Source: Chrysopilus asiliformis (Eukaryota > Arthropoda > Insecta > Diptera > Rhagionidae). Taken from it: a stretch of DNA of 64,000 nucleotides. Shown one piece after another: positions 54,168 to 64,000 of the stretch. The first letter of the stretch is position 1. Every line of letters starts with the position of its first letter. The notes under the pieces are model-generated. The model was not told where the DNA came from and searched no databases. It saw only the letters and a program-made list of their open reading frames with translations. The DNA lies in the NCBI GenBank assembly GCA_964034945.1, contig OZ035963.1, forward strand, positions 49,508,532 through 49,572,531. The letters run 5' to 3'. The translations under genes were made by a program, and so were the position numbers.

Positions 54168-56423
54168 TGTACGAATTATCCTCATAAATCAATGAAGTAA
54201 AGATGAAAGATACCAAAACTAAATATTTTAAAAAGATAATAGCATATTTTCTAGTAAATTATGACACAATATAAAAAGTTCTACTTTAATCTACAATATC
54301 TAACAAACTAATCATCCGTTTGTCTTATGTTTTTAGTGCTTAATAGTTTTTAAAAAAAATTTTGTTTCACAAGTAATTCTGTTTAATTCTTCTACACATT
54401 TTTTAAATTTGATTTTTTAAATAAAATAGCGTCTTAATCACTTTTAATAATTTTTAATTTTATTTTGTATTATTTCCAAGCGACTTCCCAAAATGAAGAG
54501 TAAATTTTTATTGTCAATTTTCCATGAGAAATTTTTTTGACGCCATTATGTGGAAAAAAAAATACATTGGAGACCAAAAACAGAAAATATTTTTTTGAAT
54601 CGAAATCCCATAACTTTGACGTTAAACGATAAAATGATTAAAATGTTAATTCCGATAAAAAAGTTCTGACTGTGAATTCAACCTCATAAATAATTTCATT
54701 GGTGAAATTTTCCCCACTTTAAAGTAATTTAACTTCCAAAAAAAAAATATCTGAATAAATAATAACCACCCTCGTTGCTGCTGGTGCCGGAAAACTTCCT
54801 CCAGGTGTACGGCATATATTCAAATTTCTACCACCATATTTTATGGTTATACGAGTACATCCTAAAAAGGTGTTCCTTTCATATAATCTAAAAGTAAATG
54901 TTGGTTGAAGTTAGGTCATCGACCGAAAATTTGTTCATTTTTATAGGCCGTAAATTTGCAAACCTAATTTGCTATATGGGGAAGCTTAACATGACGAGAA
55001 ATTCACCCTGCCTGTAGAAATACCAGTTGGCGCCAGTATCTTTTCGAGTATCTTCTTAGTATATCTTTGGAAGTCAAATTACTTGTAACTATAAATGTTG
55101 CTTAAATATCTATCCCCATATAATATGAGTTACGAGTATATCACGATATGCCAGGACATAAAATCCTTTTCTTGCTCAATTTGTCCAGTAAGTCGTGCAC
55201 CATCATCGTACAAATACAGTGTGGTGTACTTCCTTCAGATCAGACACCCCTCATGCTCTTTTAACCAAAAAATATAAAACCCCCCGTAGATTCGTGTATA
55301 TTATGTGATGGTCCCGGTATGGTGAAGAAGGAAGGAAGACAGGAAGGAAGAAGCCATAAATAAGGAAGGCCTTTGGCAATATCTTTGTCGACTGGTACCA
55401 TTATCAAACTGATGTAACTACGGATTTTCTTAGCTCCATCATATCCTTTATCATCGAATATCCATGGGCAAATGGACGAAATTTGGTGCACAGACTTCGT
55501 ACAATTCCAACAATCGAACCATAAAATGTATTTACAGGCATTATCCTGGCATTCGTCTCTCGTTTCCTACTGATGATTGTGTCTATGTTTCGAATCGGAT
55601 TCTTCTTCTTATTTTTGTGGTATCTATAAAAACGGATTCAAATGACTATTTCCACACATCGTATGCTATACAATTTAATAGGCCCAGTGGCTTTAATGCA
55701 GCCCATAATGTCACCCATAATCCCTTTTGTACATGCTTGCAGAGAGCCCTTTCACATTTAATATTATGACCAACATGGGGCCACCTTTCTGGCGGTTTTT
55801 ACATGTGAAAGGAAAGCATAAACGATTGTGTAATAAAATCTATACCAAGAATTGTGTGTAAATCATGGATACGAAACGTTTTGAGAGCATAAATAATATC
55901 AAGTAACAAAGAATGATTCGAACTGAATTCACAGCACAGATAAATGTTGTAAATCATAAAATGGAGCAAAATGTATACCAAGTTTCTATTACTATCTATT
56001 CCACTGTATCTCTCTTCCAGTTGAATGGAAAACTTTGAAACGTTCCTTTTTGTGTCGTCATAACATAAAACACTTACAAGAATACAAGCATTGATAAGAA
56101 GTACAAATTTCCTGGTAATTTTTTATTTCCTAGTTTATTTCTTGATATTTCCCTGATGGCAATATCCATACAACTATAGAATTTTTTCAAGTGTGCCGAT
56201 TTAAAATATGCTGTTCCTCATTTGCTTGATTTGGTTTCAATTGTACGTAATACAATAATAAGCTTTTTTATCAGATTTCATTTCATTATTGTTTTTATTA
56301 AGAAAATCATTTTTAAAATAAAATATCAGTTGTGATCAACACAAAACTTTCCTCTGCAGTATTTAGTTTCGGGAAAAATATGTAAAAAGTAATATTGTAT
56401 TTTTGAAAATATCGTGAGAAATG
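54168..56423. other. Unclassified DNA, 2.2 kb
   Basis: No gene recognised. 55180-55770 has near-normal base composition with 76- and 101-codon frames on opposite strands that show no domain. A GGAAGGAAG purine tract lies at 55325-55352. Confidence 0.4.
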
Positions 56424-56426
56424 TTA

Positions 56427-57198
56427 AGGTGTCGGTCCACATGAGAGTAAATGCCGGCGAGAACCTCTCGAGATTTCTCGATAGCAGCTACTCGCAAATT
56501 GTATTCATGAAAAATTTAAACAAATGGACACGTCTCTGAGAGTCGCTCGCAGAAACTCACAAAAACTCGCGAGCTAGTTTCTGTGAGCTGTCAAAAGTGA
56601 TTCTACTCTCTAGTCTCTCGGAGAGTAGCTCGCCAGATACGAGCGGCGTTTGAATTTCGCTACTAGCTTTTGAAATTCTGTGGAATGTTAAATGTGACGA
56701 ATACCGTTCTCTCAATTTTGTAGTTTTTTTTTGCGACAACCGGTCCGACAATTTTAATTAAAAACTCTATTTCCGAACTTGTTACCCTACAAAAATTTCT
56801 AAATTATTACGCGTCTTCAATTTGCAATTCTCTTATTAGACTTTTCCCGGCACCCAAAAGATTTCTTTTTTGAATCCAGGACTTAACCCAGCACTTTTTT
56901 TTGGCTGATTTTGTTTGTCTCTTATTATTAATTAGGATAATCTCAGCTGCTGCAACCTTCCTGTAGTGCGATGACATTTCGATTACTATTCCACTTTCAG
57001 TCGTGCATCACTCTCAAATGGACAAGGTCCGGAGAGTTCTCGCGAAAGTGCTTTACGCTAGAAACTCGCCGAGAGCTCGCGATAGAAAAATCGCCGAAAT
57101 TAACTCTCAAATGGACAACCTCCTGCGAGTAACTATCGAGAGTTTTTGAGAGTTTTTGAGAGTTACTTGCGTATTTACTCTCATGTGGGCCGGCACCT
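56427..57198. mobile_element. 772-bp PIF/Harbinger-like element
   Basis: Ends AGGTGTCGGTCCACATGAGA and, inward from the right, AGGTGCCGGCCCACATGAGA, continuing GTAAAT. TTA duplications (56424-56426, 57199-57201). Several internal CTCGCGAG, GAGAGTTTTTGAGAG and ACTCTC words at both sides, which look like subterminal binding repeats. No transposase or Myb frame is recognisable. Confidence 0.85.
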
Positions 57199-57279
57199 TT
57201 AAAGATACGTCGTTAAGGGGAAAATGCATGAAATTTTGTTTTCTTTGAATTTGGTTCTAAGCATTTTTTCATAAAAGTG

Positions 57280-57551
57280 CACTCAGAAAAATGTCCAGGT
57301 CAACTTTTTGTCAGGTTAACTCTGACCTTACAGAGGTGTCTGTAAGCCAGCTAGCGGTCAGAGTTAACCTATCTAAGGTCAACTCGTGCAGCTCCCAATG
57401 CCCTACTTGACCTGCTGGTGGCTTGATTTTAGAATTTCTCCGACCACAGGTCAACTCAGTTTTACTTCCCCACATGCAGGCGTACGCGCGCCTGCCCGAG
57501 GCCAATTACGCCGTATGTAGGTCGTCGAGTTAGCCTCCATTTTTCTGAGTG
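57280..57551. mobile_element. 272-bp MITE with CACTCAGAAAAATG ends
   Basis: Left CACTCAGAAAAATGTCCAGG, right inward CACTCAGAAAAATGGAGGCT. Flanked by TG on both sides. Interior repeats GGTCAAC, AGGTTAAC and inverted GTTGACC words. The core is GC-rich (CGTACGCGCGCCTGCCCGAG). CACTCAGAAAA also occurs at 20003, in R3. Superfamily open. Confidence 0.7.
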
Positions 57552-57589
57552 TGCATAGTTTTCGAGAGTTTTTCAAAAAGCTGAATTTT

Positions 57590-58545
57590 TAAAGCTTTTA
57601 TTTAGCTTGCCTTCGTATCTTTTTGTCTGTTAGGGTCAAATCTTGTAATCTAATTTTGACTTGAAATTTTACACACATACGTAAGTCCGATGACAATACA
57701 AGATTTTCACAACTTTGTCTTTGTAGTGATAAGTGAAGGTCCTGTAAGGATAACGTATTATCCTTTTCCTCTAATTCTTTGGCAAATCTAAGTGTTTTTG
57801 GGGTCGCTGAATCCGATTCTGGCATTAAGAAATCTTAAGGATAACGGAAAGTCCTGAAAGGATGACGTGATTATTCTGTTTCTCAAATTTTCAAGGAAAA
57901 AATCAATTCTGGAGGTTTTTAGTGTCGCTAACTTCGATTCTGGCATTAAGAAGTCTGTAAGGATAATGGACTGAGCCCACAGATATCGTACTACTAGATC
58001 GCGGCACTCGAACAATTCCATAGCAAAAATATGGGACAGCGTGACTATGGTTGTCTCATTTTTTCTTCGAATCAACAAACTCAATAACACTTGAATTATA
58101 TGTTTTACGTCGAACTCATAAGACTTATACACAGGTTTAGTGAATTGCATATTAATGTATGTGGCAGCTCTGAATATTAACATGAATAATCGGCATATGG
58201 ATTCAATAATATTCCGTCGGGGACCTGCATAAGTTTTTTTTCCAGAATTTTAATTTCCCAGAATTTACTAGCTTTGTCCCTTTTTTTAACCACCCTTACG
58301 GGGTCTAGGGGCGGAGCCCCGGTCATGAGTGAAATCGGTGACTCCGATCCGAGTTGCATATACAATTTTTCATGACAAATTCATTGAAAATATGCCTTGA
58401 GATGCCATTTAAATGCGATTTTTGTATTGGAGAGTAACGCAAAAGGGGGTTGGGAGGGGGGGGGGGTGAAACCACCCTTACGGGGTCTAGGGGCGGAGCC
58501 CCGGTCATGAGGTTCGGGGGGCGAAGCCCCCTGACTTCAACAGAA
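57590..58545 (+). mobile_element. Family C element with Helentron-type tails
   Basis: Starts AAGCTTTTATTTAGCTTGCC + TTCGTATC and TTTGTCTGTTAGGGTCAAAT; then GGTCCTGTAAGGATAACGTA (about 57730), a weaker copy (about 57835) and CTGTAAGGATAATGG (57953), each followed by a 'CGATTCTGGCATTAAG' phrase. At 58296-58325 and again 58478-58508 the hairpin-forming CGGGGTCTAGGGGCGGAGCC + CCGGTCATGAG closes the element, the second time followed by GGGGGGCGAAGCCCCC. Two tails 182 bp apart suggest two elements end to end or a tail duplication. Confidence 0.62.
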
Positions 58546-59345
58546 GTGAATTTTTAAAAGAAACAAAACAACTATATTCTATAAATTCGTTTGATTACTA
58601 AGAAATGTTGGTCAAAACAGATTTTAATTTTTAAATTTCTCTCCTCTGAAATAAAAAATCAACATAACAAAAAATGGAAATCGACAATGCTCAACTAAAC
58701 CACACTTCGCTCTTGCAGCTAACTTCACACTCGTTCAGTTTTATTCACAAATTTTCGGTTAGAAGCATATATGGCTGTACTGCTTACTCTAGTGATTTCT
58801 GCCTATGAAGTTTGTCTTCTGTATTCCGTGGTATTCTGTTGTACGAGAAACACGTCGCGAAAACACACTTTCGGCCAGCTGATCGTACTTTCGCCCCTAG
58901 GGCCGAAAACGCAACTTTCGGCCCGCTACGGAGGCATCGAAAGGCATATTTTCAATGCATGTGTTATGAAAAAAAAATTGTTAGGTTATGGGATTGTTTA
59001 TCGCGTGCTCGCAGCTCTGGTAATGTAACTGGAATGACAATAACGACAATGTCGCGCGAGTCTCGTCGACGTCTCGTGTCGCCTTGTCGTCGCAATGTAA
59101 CTCAGGCTTTAATAACGCTTTTGTTATATTAAACGTGTACTTTGTCGATATGATTACAAATTATTTTGAGTGTAGAATCGGGGATGGCACTACACAAGCT
59201 CAACTTTTTAAAAAGGTCTCAAAAATAAGATCACGGTTACGCGTCGTAAGACGGGTATTAATTCTAGTTCCCTAAATAAAACCTCTGAGAAAATTTTGAT
59301 ACTAAATTTTTTGAGTGGAAAATATTTACCGAAAATAAAATATTT
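58546..59345. other. Unclassified DNA
   Basis: 58840-59080 is CpG-rich (CTTTCGGCCAGCTGATCG, AACGCAACTTTCGGCCCG, GTCGACGTCTCGTGTCGCC). Overlapping 85- and 106-codon frames have no domain. Not called a gene. Confidence 0.4.
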
Positions 59346-59348
59346 ATT

Positions 59349-59840
59349 CAGGGTATTCACAGTCGTCTTTTAAATTGCGGGTAAAGTTACCGTTCGGTAA
59401 TTCAGTCAAATTTAACAGATTTTTACCGAGACGGTAACTTGGTTCACGTAAAAATGAATTACCGGATTCGGTAATTGTAGACATGCCTTGAGTCGTATTT
59501 TCCGGCCCGGTTATTCGGTATCAAGAATCAACCGCGGGTGGCGCTAGTAATGTTTTTAATTGTCAAATTTTCTCGCTGGCTTTTTGTTAATCTCATCGGA
59601 CTGATGCAAATTTTTTCAATTTTGATATTTTGATATTCAAAAGAATACATCAAACATGGATTTAAAGGTATGTGACATATTTTACAATCAAATTCGCAGT
59701 TCATGATTTGGTCACGTATCAAATAAAAGCGCTGTTCTCAAATCTGTGCTGTGGGATGTTCACAGCAGAATATTTTCAGTCTTTTAATATTACCGAAAAT
59801 ACCGAATACCGAAAATTAAAAGAGGATTGTGAATACCCTC
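59349..59840. mobile_element. 492-bp MITE, copy 2, ATT duplication
   Basis: Ends CAGGGTATTCACAGTCGTCT and, inward from the right, GAGGGTATTCACAATCCTCT, ATT on both sides (59346-59348, 59841-59843). About 95 percent identical to 18986-19487; a 10-base net deletion near 59630 (loss of part of GCCGTTGCCACAATAG) is the main difference. Confidence 0.9.
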
Positions 59841-59843
59841 ATT

Positions 59844-61620
59844 GATTTTCATTTGTTTTTTCACCGAATTTTTCACATAAAATCGAAATTATATTTGGGT
59901 CAGTATATAAAAATTATCCTAAAAATTCCATTAATCTTTGAACTGCAACAAATTTATGACTTTTCATTTCATTTTCATACTAAATTCTCGAAATTGTATC
60001 TGCGATTGGCAATGCTAGCACATATGTAGAAGTCAGCCAGCCTATTACAGATTTTCCTTCAGTTATGCACGTGATTTCCATGGGACATTTCTTCGTACTT
60101 TTCTAGTAAATTCCCCACAATTTCCCGACAGTTTCCCATTTTATTCAATCTGAAATGTGCTTTTGGTACAGCAACAACTGAATTCGTATACAGTTCATTC
60201 CACTTATGACCAATATATGCTACTGACAGATATAATTTATGAGTCGGAAAATTCACTCTGATTTATATCGAGCAAAAAAATATATAAAAGGAGGCAGAAA
60301 AAAAATCAAAGAAAAAAAAATCGGACAAGTCACAACCACAGCTAAATGGGCTTTTCCAATTTATCATTCGGTAGGGGTTGGCGTGAAAGGGCGGTAGCAG
60401 TTCGTTATTGTCTCGCATAGATTGATATCATCATGTATTTCAATTCTAGGTCATAAAAAGAAAAACTTTTAAATTTCATTCTTTAATAAAAATCAGATAA
60501 ATTTAATTTTTCCACTAGAGAAAAATTTTAATTTCTTGCTGTGGAAATGAAAAAATTTATATGATTATTCAGCAATTTAGTTATTATATTAACCTTCTTT
60601 GTTACTATCAATCCCTGTTTAACCACAAAGGATAGCCAGTAAGTTTAAATGATTGATGGGGCCGATAACTTTCAATGCTCCAGTGATTTCAGGCATAAAT
60701 TTCAAACCCTTTTCGAAAAGAGAAATATTGTGGTTTACCTATCTCTAAATAAAGCCACAAATTGCATAAATCGAGTTTTAGAAAAAAGAAAAAAATCCCA
60801 GATAAGTTAACCGAAATAGAACTGATAAACTTTGACCGGAAAGTTTGAAAACAATTCTTTTGCCCCAACCCCATATGTGCTTTGTTTTAACTCTAAAATT
60901 TCCCACAAACAACTATCAAAAAAAAAGTAAACGATCCAATGTAGTATTTAGGGGAAAAAAACTATCCTAAGATAAAGTTTTCCATAGTAAACTTGTCTTT
61001 CTGTTTTAATAAAAAGAAAAGCTGGCTACATGCTGTTCACTTAAAGCGCTCTAGTTTTGTGATAGGAAATGCTTCCTTTATGGTTTTGTTGAAAAAGTAA
61101 ATACAGGAAATTGCTGGAAATATTTGAGAGCGGATTGTAACTACTTGGAAAAATACACAAACGTAATTTTCTTCTTGGTAAATATTTTCATTTCTTATTT
61201 TCTTTGTTGTCGAAATTTAATCAGATAATTAGAAAGTTAGTTTGTAAATCTGTCGTTTAATAATATTTGGAGTTTAGCGAGTTTACGTTTTTCCTAGCAA
61301 ATGCGATTAAATACAGAGAGTTTGTGCACAGTGGGATAATTTTTTTTAATATTTTGTTGAAAATTTCCGCAAAAGTCTTTCCTTATTTTTGGTCTCGCGG
61401 TACGACATAAATAGCGATGTTTTTCCGTGGCCTGCCAACAAAATGACATTTGCGAACATATCTTTCCGAGCGTTTTGGCCCAAAATATCAAAAAAACAAA
61501 TTCTGACAAATGCTTTCTTCCCGGGACATTTTAATGGCAAGCCGTGAGATAAAACCGCAATCGATTCCTAATCATCATGAGGTTTTACGTTATAAAATGT
61601 ATTTTAGCTCATTTTTATTG
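59844..61620. other. AT-rich DNA, nothing recognised
   Basis: Several short Lys/Phe-rich frames; no element ends found. 61623-61643 repeats the R1 left-block words TATACGAAGTATAATAAAG. Confidence 0.45.
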
Positions 61621-61865
61621 TTACTATACGAAGTATAATAAAGTAGTACCAGGAAAACCGAACTATGCTCGGCCACCTCAAAGTCGTCCTTCTGCTGAAA
61701 TTTTGGAGAGGTGAGACATATCGATCTAGATAGGTCTCATCTCTGTTAGAAAACACACGCAATATGTCAGAAAAACACACAGCCTTATCCACCTAACGCT
61801 GAGACAATACCTTTCTTATATAATTAAACTTCATATGATGAATATAATTGGGTATAATTTTGATT

Positions 61866-62640
61866 TTTTTTATATACAAACCTTAGGTTAGTAGTGGAAA
61901 AGTCAGGGTAGTAGTGGAAAAATCGAAAGCTCTTAGCCCCGTTAGTAATACTGTAAAGTTTCATTAAGATCGGACTACCCAATTCGAAGATACCAGGCGA
62001 CGGATATCGAGGGGAGGGAAAAGTCAGGGTAGTAGTGGAAAAATCGAAAGCCCTTAGCCCCGTTAGTAATACTGTAGAGTTTCAATAAGATCGGACCACC
62101 CAATTCGAAGATACCAGGCGAGGGGTATCGAGGGGAGGGAAAAGTCAGGTTTGTAGTGAAAAAATCGAAAGCTCTTAGCCCCCTTAGTAATACTGTAAAG
62201 TTTCATTAAAATCGGACCACCCAATTCGAAGATACCAGGCGAGGGGTGTCGAGGGGCGGGAAAAGTCAGGGTAGTAGTGGAAAAATCGAAAGCCCTTAGC
62301 CCTCTTAGGAATACTGTAAAGTTTCATTAAGATCGGACCACCCAAATCGAAGATACCAGGCGAGGGGTATCGAGGGGAGGGAAAAGTCAGGTTTGTAGTG
62401 AAAAAATCGAAAGCTCTTAGCCCCCTTAGTAATACTGTAAAGTTTCATTAAAATCGGACCACCCAATTCGAAGATAACAGGCGAGGGGTATCGAAGGGAA
62501 ATTTTCTCAGGGGTGAGACCTATCTAGATCGATTTCTTGTCCCCGAAAATCCCTAACCCTCAAGTTTCGTGAAAATCGTTAGGCGGGTTTTCGAGATCGT
62601 TGTGCAGACAGACAGACAGACAGACATTCCTCGTATTATA
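61866..62640 (-). mobile_element. Element family D, inverted, with five 121-bp units
   Basis: On the minus strand it begins CCTATAATATAATACGAGGA + ATGTC and (TGTC)4, then the same text as 24895-25215. The 121-bp unit is present in five direct copies (AATCGAAAGC at 61921, 62042, 62163, 62284 and 62405), against one in the other copy. Units 1/2 and 3/5 share private variants (CCCCGTTAG; GTTTGTAGTGAAAAAATCG), showing stepwise duplication. Confidence 0.85.
61910..62515. repeat. 121-bp tandem repeat, 5 units
   Basis: Exact 121-bp spacing between all five units, each differing by a few substitutions. Contains AGTAATACTGTAAAGTTTCA and CCACCCAATTCGAAGATACC. Confidence 0.97.
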
Positions 62641-62644
62641 TTAT

Positions 62645-63720
62645 AGGATATTCTTGTATAAACTAATATTTTATTCATCGGGTAAATTGTGCACATACGT
62701 AGATTTTGTATAAGAAAGTCGTGAGCTGCTCACATCAGATATTTTTAAAAAAAATTATTCGAAAAATTGGTTTTCTAGCAAAACAAAATGCATGTTTTCC
62801 GAAACCATTTCAGATTTCAGTAATCTGAATATTTGCTTTCCTCGAAACCACTTTTTTAAAAAAAAAAACATTCCATTTAATTGTTAAATATTTAAAAAAA
62901 AACTAATCCTGTAAATGGGGAAAAATTCAGATTTTGTTTTGATTTGAAAGTAAAACACGTGGATATCCGATTTCGCGCCAAAGGGATTTCGAGAGCGACC
63001 GCCGCGCTCACTTAATCGTTTTCGTGTGTGCCGTGTGTGCGGCTTCCTTTCCGGCCGGTCCGAAGCGTTCGTAGTTTTTTTCCATTGAAATTCGTGTACA
63101 AAATCGAGAAATGCGATGGTGTTCTGTTTTAATTCGAAAGAACTGTCGCTTTTCCAATCGAAAAGAAAAAAAGAACAACTTTTTCGTGTCTTTAGTTGCG
63201 CACGACGCGGTTTTCGTTTTTCATGGAACTTCAAGACAAAGAAAAGCAAATGAAAAACGTTTAAAATAATTTTGACGAAGCATTATTAAAAGTGAATTGA
63301 TAGAGAATCGTTTTGCCGATTATTTTAGTGCCGGGATATTGTGGATATTTTAATAAATTCGATTATTACGAAAATCGGCGAAATTTTTTTTTCCATTTCT
63401 ATGACGTCATTGTGGTGGCGGAAAGTGATCGCCGTTGATGGAGATTTGCATGCGTTGTCCTCCATTTTGTTGCAGTTCAGAGTCACGTAGGCAATTTTTT
63501 CCTTTGTTCTGATTTAAAAAAATCGAAAATTCTCGCGAGTGTTAATTGATTGTGTTTTATTGTGAAAACATTTTTGTTGCCCCGAAGATTATTTCTTATT
63601 TGGAAAAGTGTTGAAGAAGGAACATTTCTGCTGGTGAAGATTTATCTCAAAATGTTTTTTTTTTCTGTTGGTGAGTTTTTTTTCCATTTTTTTTCTATCT
63701 GTGATTGCTTGAAAATATTT
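62645..63720 (+). repeat. R1 right module, copy 2
   Basis: Matches 2741-3808 at about 95 percent or better. In the core (62940-63240) I count about six substitutions and no indel. The left side is cut by family D at 62640; the right end (about 63720) coincides with the right end of copy 1, which defines the module border. Confidence 0.85.
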
Positions 63721-64000
63721 ATTGATATTTTAACGGGAACAAAAACGTTCCGGGCGAAAAATATAAGCCAGAAAAATGTATTTCCTGTTTTTTTAAGGGG
63801 TTACCAGTGAGAGATTTTTCTTAATCAATTTTGAAAGAGGTTTACGCTACAACAAATTTTGAATTCTTTAGAATTGTTACTTTAAAAATTGATGAAGCCA
63901 CGAGAAGTGGTTTCTGAGAAAACCCATAAGACACCGTGCAAAAAAGCCTTGCGGCCCCACCCCCTTAACCCGGACACGGCTAAACAAATACTGCAGCCAC
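63721..64000. other. Unclassified window edge
   Basis: Nothing recognised. The last 60 bases turn GC-richer (CCTTGCGGCCCCACCCCCTT) and run off the window. Confidence 0.4.

Noticed and set aside
58771..59132. CpG-rich region with 85- and 106-codon frames as a gene or CpG island
   Set aside because: Frames have no recognisable domain; composition alone cannot support a gene, and CpG islands are not informative in most insects.
61623..61645. loxP-like half-site (TATACGAAGTATAATA)
   Set aside because: It is the R1 left-block word, also seen at 1657 and similar at 43373; only one half matches and there is no spacer/second arm arrangement or recombinase.
2741..63720. R1 right modules as the two LTRs of one giant element
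   Set aside because: Same orientation and high identity, but no TG...CA ends, no target duplication, no gag/pol between them, and one copy is cut by family D; dispersed repeats explain it better.
1..64000. tRNA, rRNA, snRNA or riboswitch genes
   Set aside because: I looked for tRNA boxes (GGTTCGA-type with cloverleaf partners) and GC-rich rRNA-like blocks; GGTTCGAATC at 39832 lies in the loop of a 109-bp MITE and lacks tRNA arms.

Overview
This is eukaryotic DNA. It is AT-rich, shows no operon-like gene packing, and has no long reading frame that survives scrutiny. It reads as an intergenic or heterochromatin-edge stretch of an insect genome. A fly (Diptera) is most likely, because several elements share a layout described for dipteran mini-me/DINE-type (Helentron-related) elements: a conserved 5' block, then a (GTCT/GTCC)n array, then a conserved 3' block. 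A mariner-type transposase relic, PIF/Harbinger-, hAT-, piggyBac- and pogo-like non-autonomous elements and LINE 3' ends complete an insect-like repeat set. I find no host gene, tRNA or rRNA that I can support. The species assignment is inference.

Layout. 1-5.6 kb: unrecognised AT-rich DNA, a repeat family I call R1 (1657-3808) holding a 300-bp element, a Helentron-like element (H) and a GTCY-array element (R2). 7.1-9.2 kb: an H element, then a mariner-like element with perfect TA duplications, broken by another H insertion. 11-13 kb: an R1/R2 hybrid with a second, inverted copy of the 300-bp element, and an inverted R2 copy. 13.7-14.7 and 19-20.2 kb: two copies of a family (R3) filled with tandem GTGACCGGTCAC palindromes, the second holding a nested 502-bp element. 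15.9-17.2 kb: a 30-bp minisatellite inside an H element, a GA array and a fold-back piece. 21.5-23.5 and 38.7-39.8 kb: two copies of family R4, the first split by a hAT-like element. 25.8-26.8 kb: a 1,044-bp inverted-repeat element with an apparently intact two-exon gene for a 96-aa Myb/SANT-like protein. 29.4-30.9 kb: a LINE fragment and an H element carrying a deleted mariner. 32.9-34.3 kb: a Harbinger-type MITE with a MADF-domain relic, then a TTAA-flanked piggyBac-like element with a fold-back MITE nested in it. 37-42.5 kb: seven short inverted-repeat elements. 43.4-52.3 kb: one R1 element whose internal array is replaced by an 8-kb, 72-bp satellite with higher-order structure. 53-54.2 kb: a pogo-like element with a nested element. 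56.4-59.8 kb: a Harbinger-like element, two MITEs and Helentron tails. 61.9-63.7 kb: a 121-bp x5 array in an element of family D, then a second copy of the R1 right module.

How the parts relate. Most of the window is explained by nested transposition and by tandem expansion of short segments inside elements. Tandem arrays with 4-, 8-, 16-, 17-, 30-, about 40-, 72- and 121-bp units occur, and nearly all sit inside a recognisable mobile element. The most interesting items are the 72-bp satellite (hairpin-capable monomer, 290/1228/2053-bp higher-order periods) bounded by the two halves of an R1 element, the Myb/SANT gene in the 1,044-bp element, and the MADF relics in the Harbinger MITEs.
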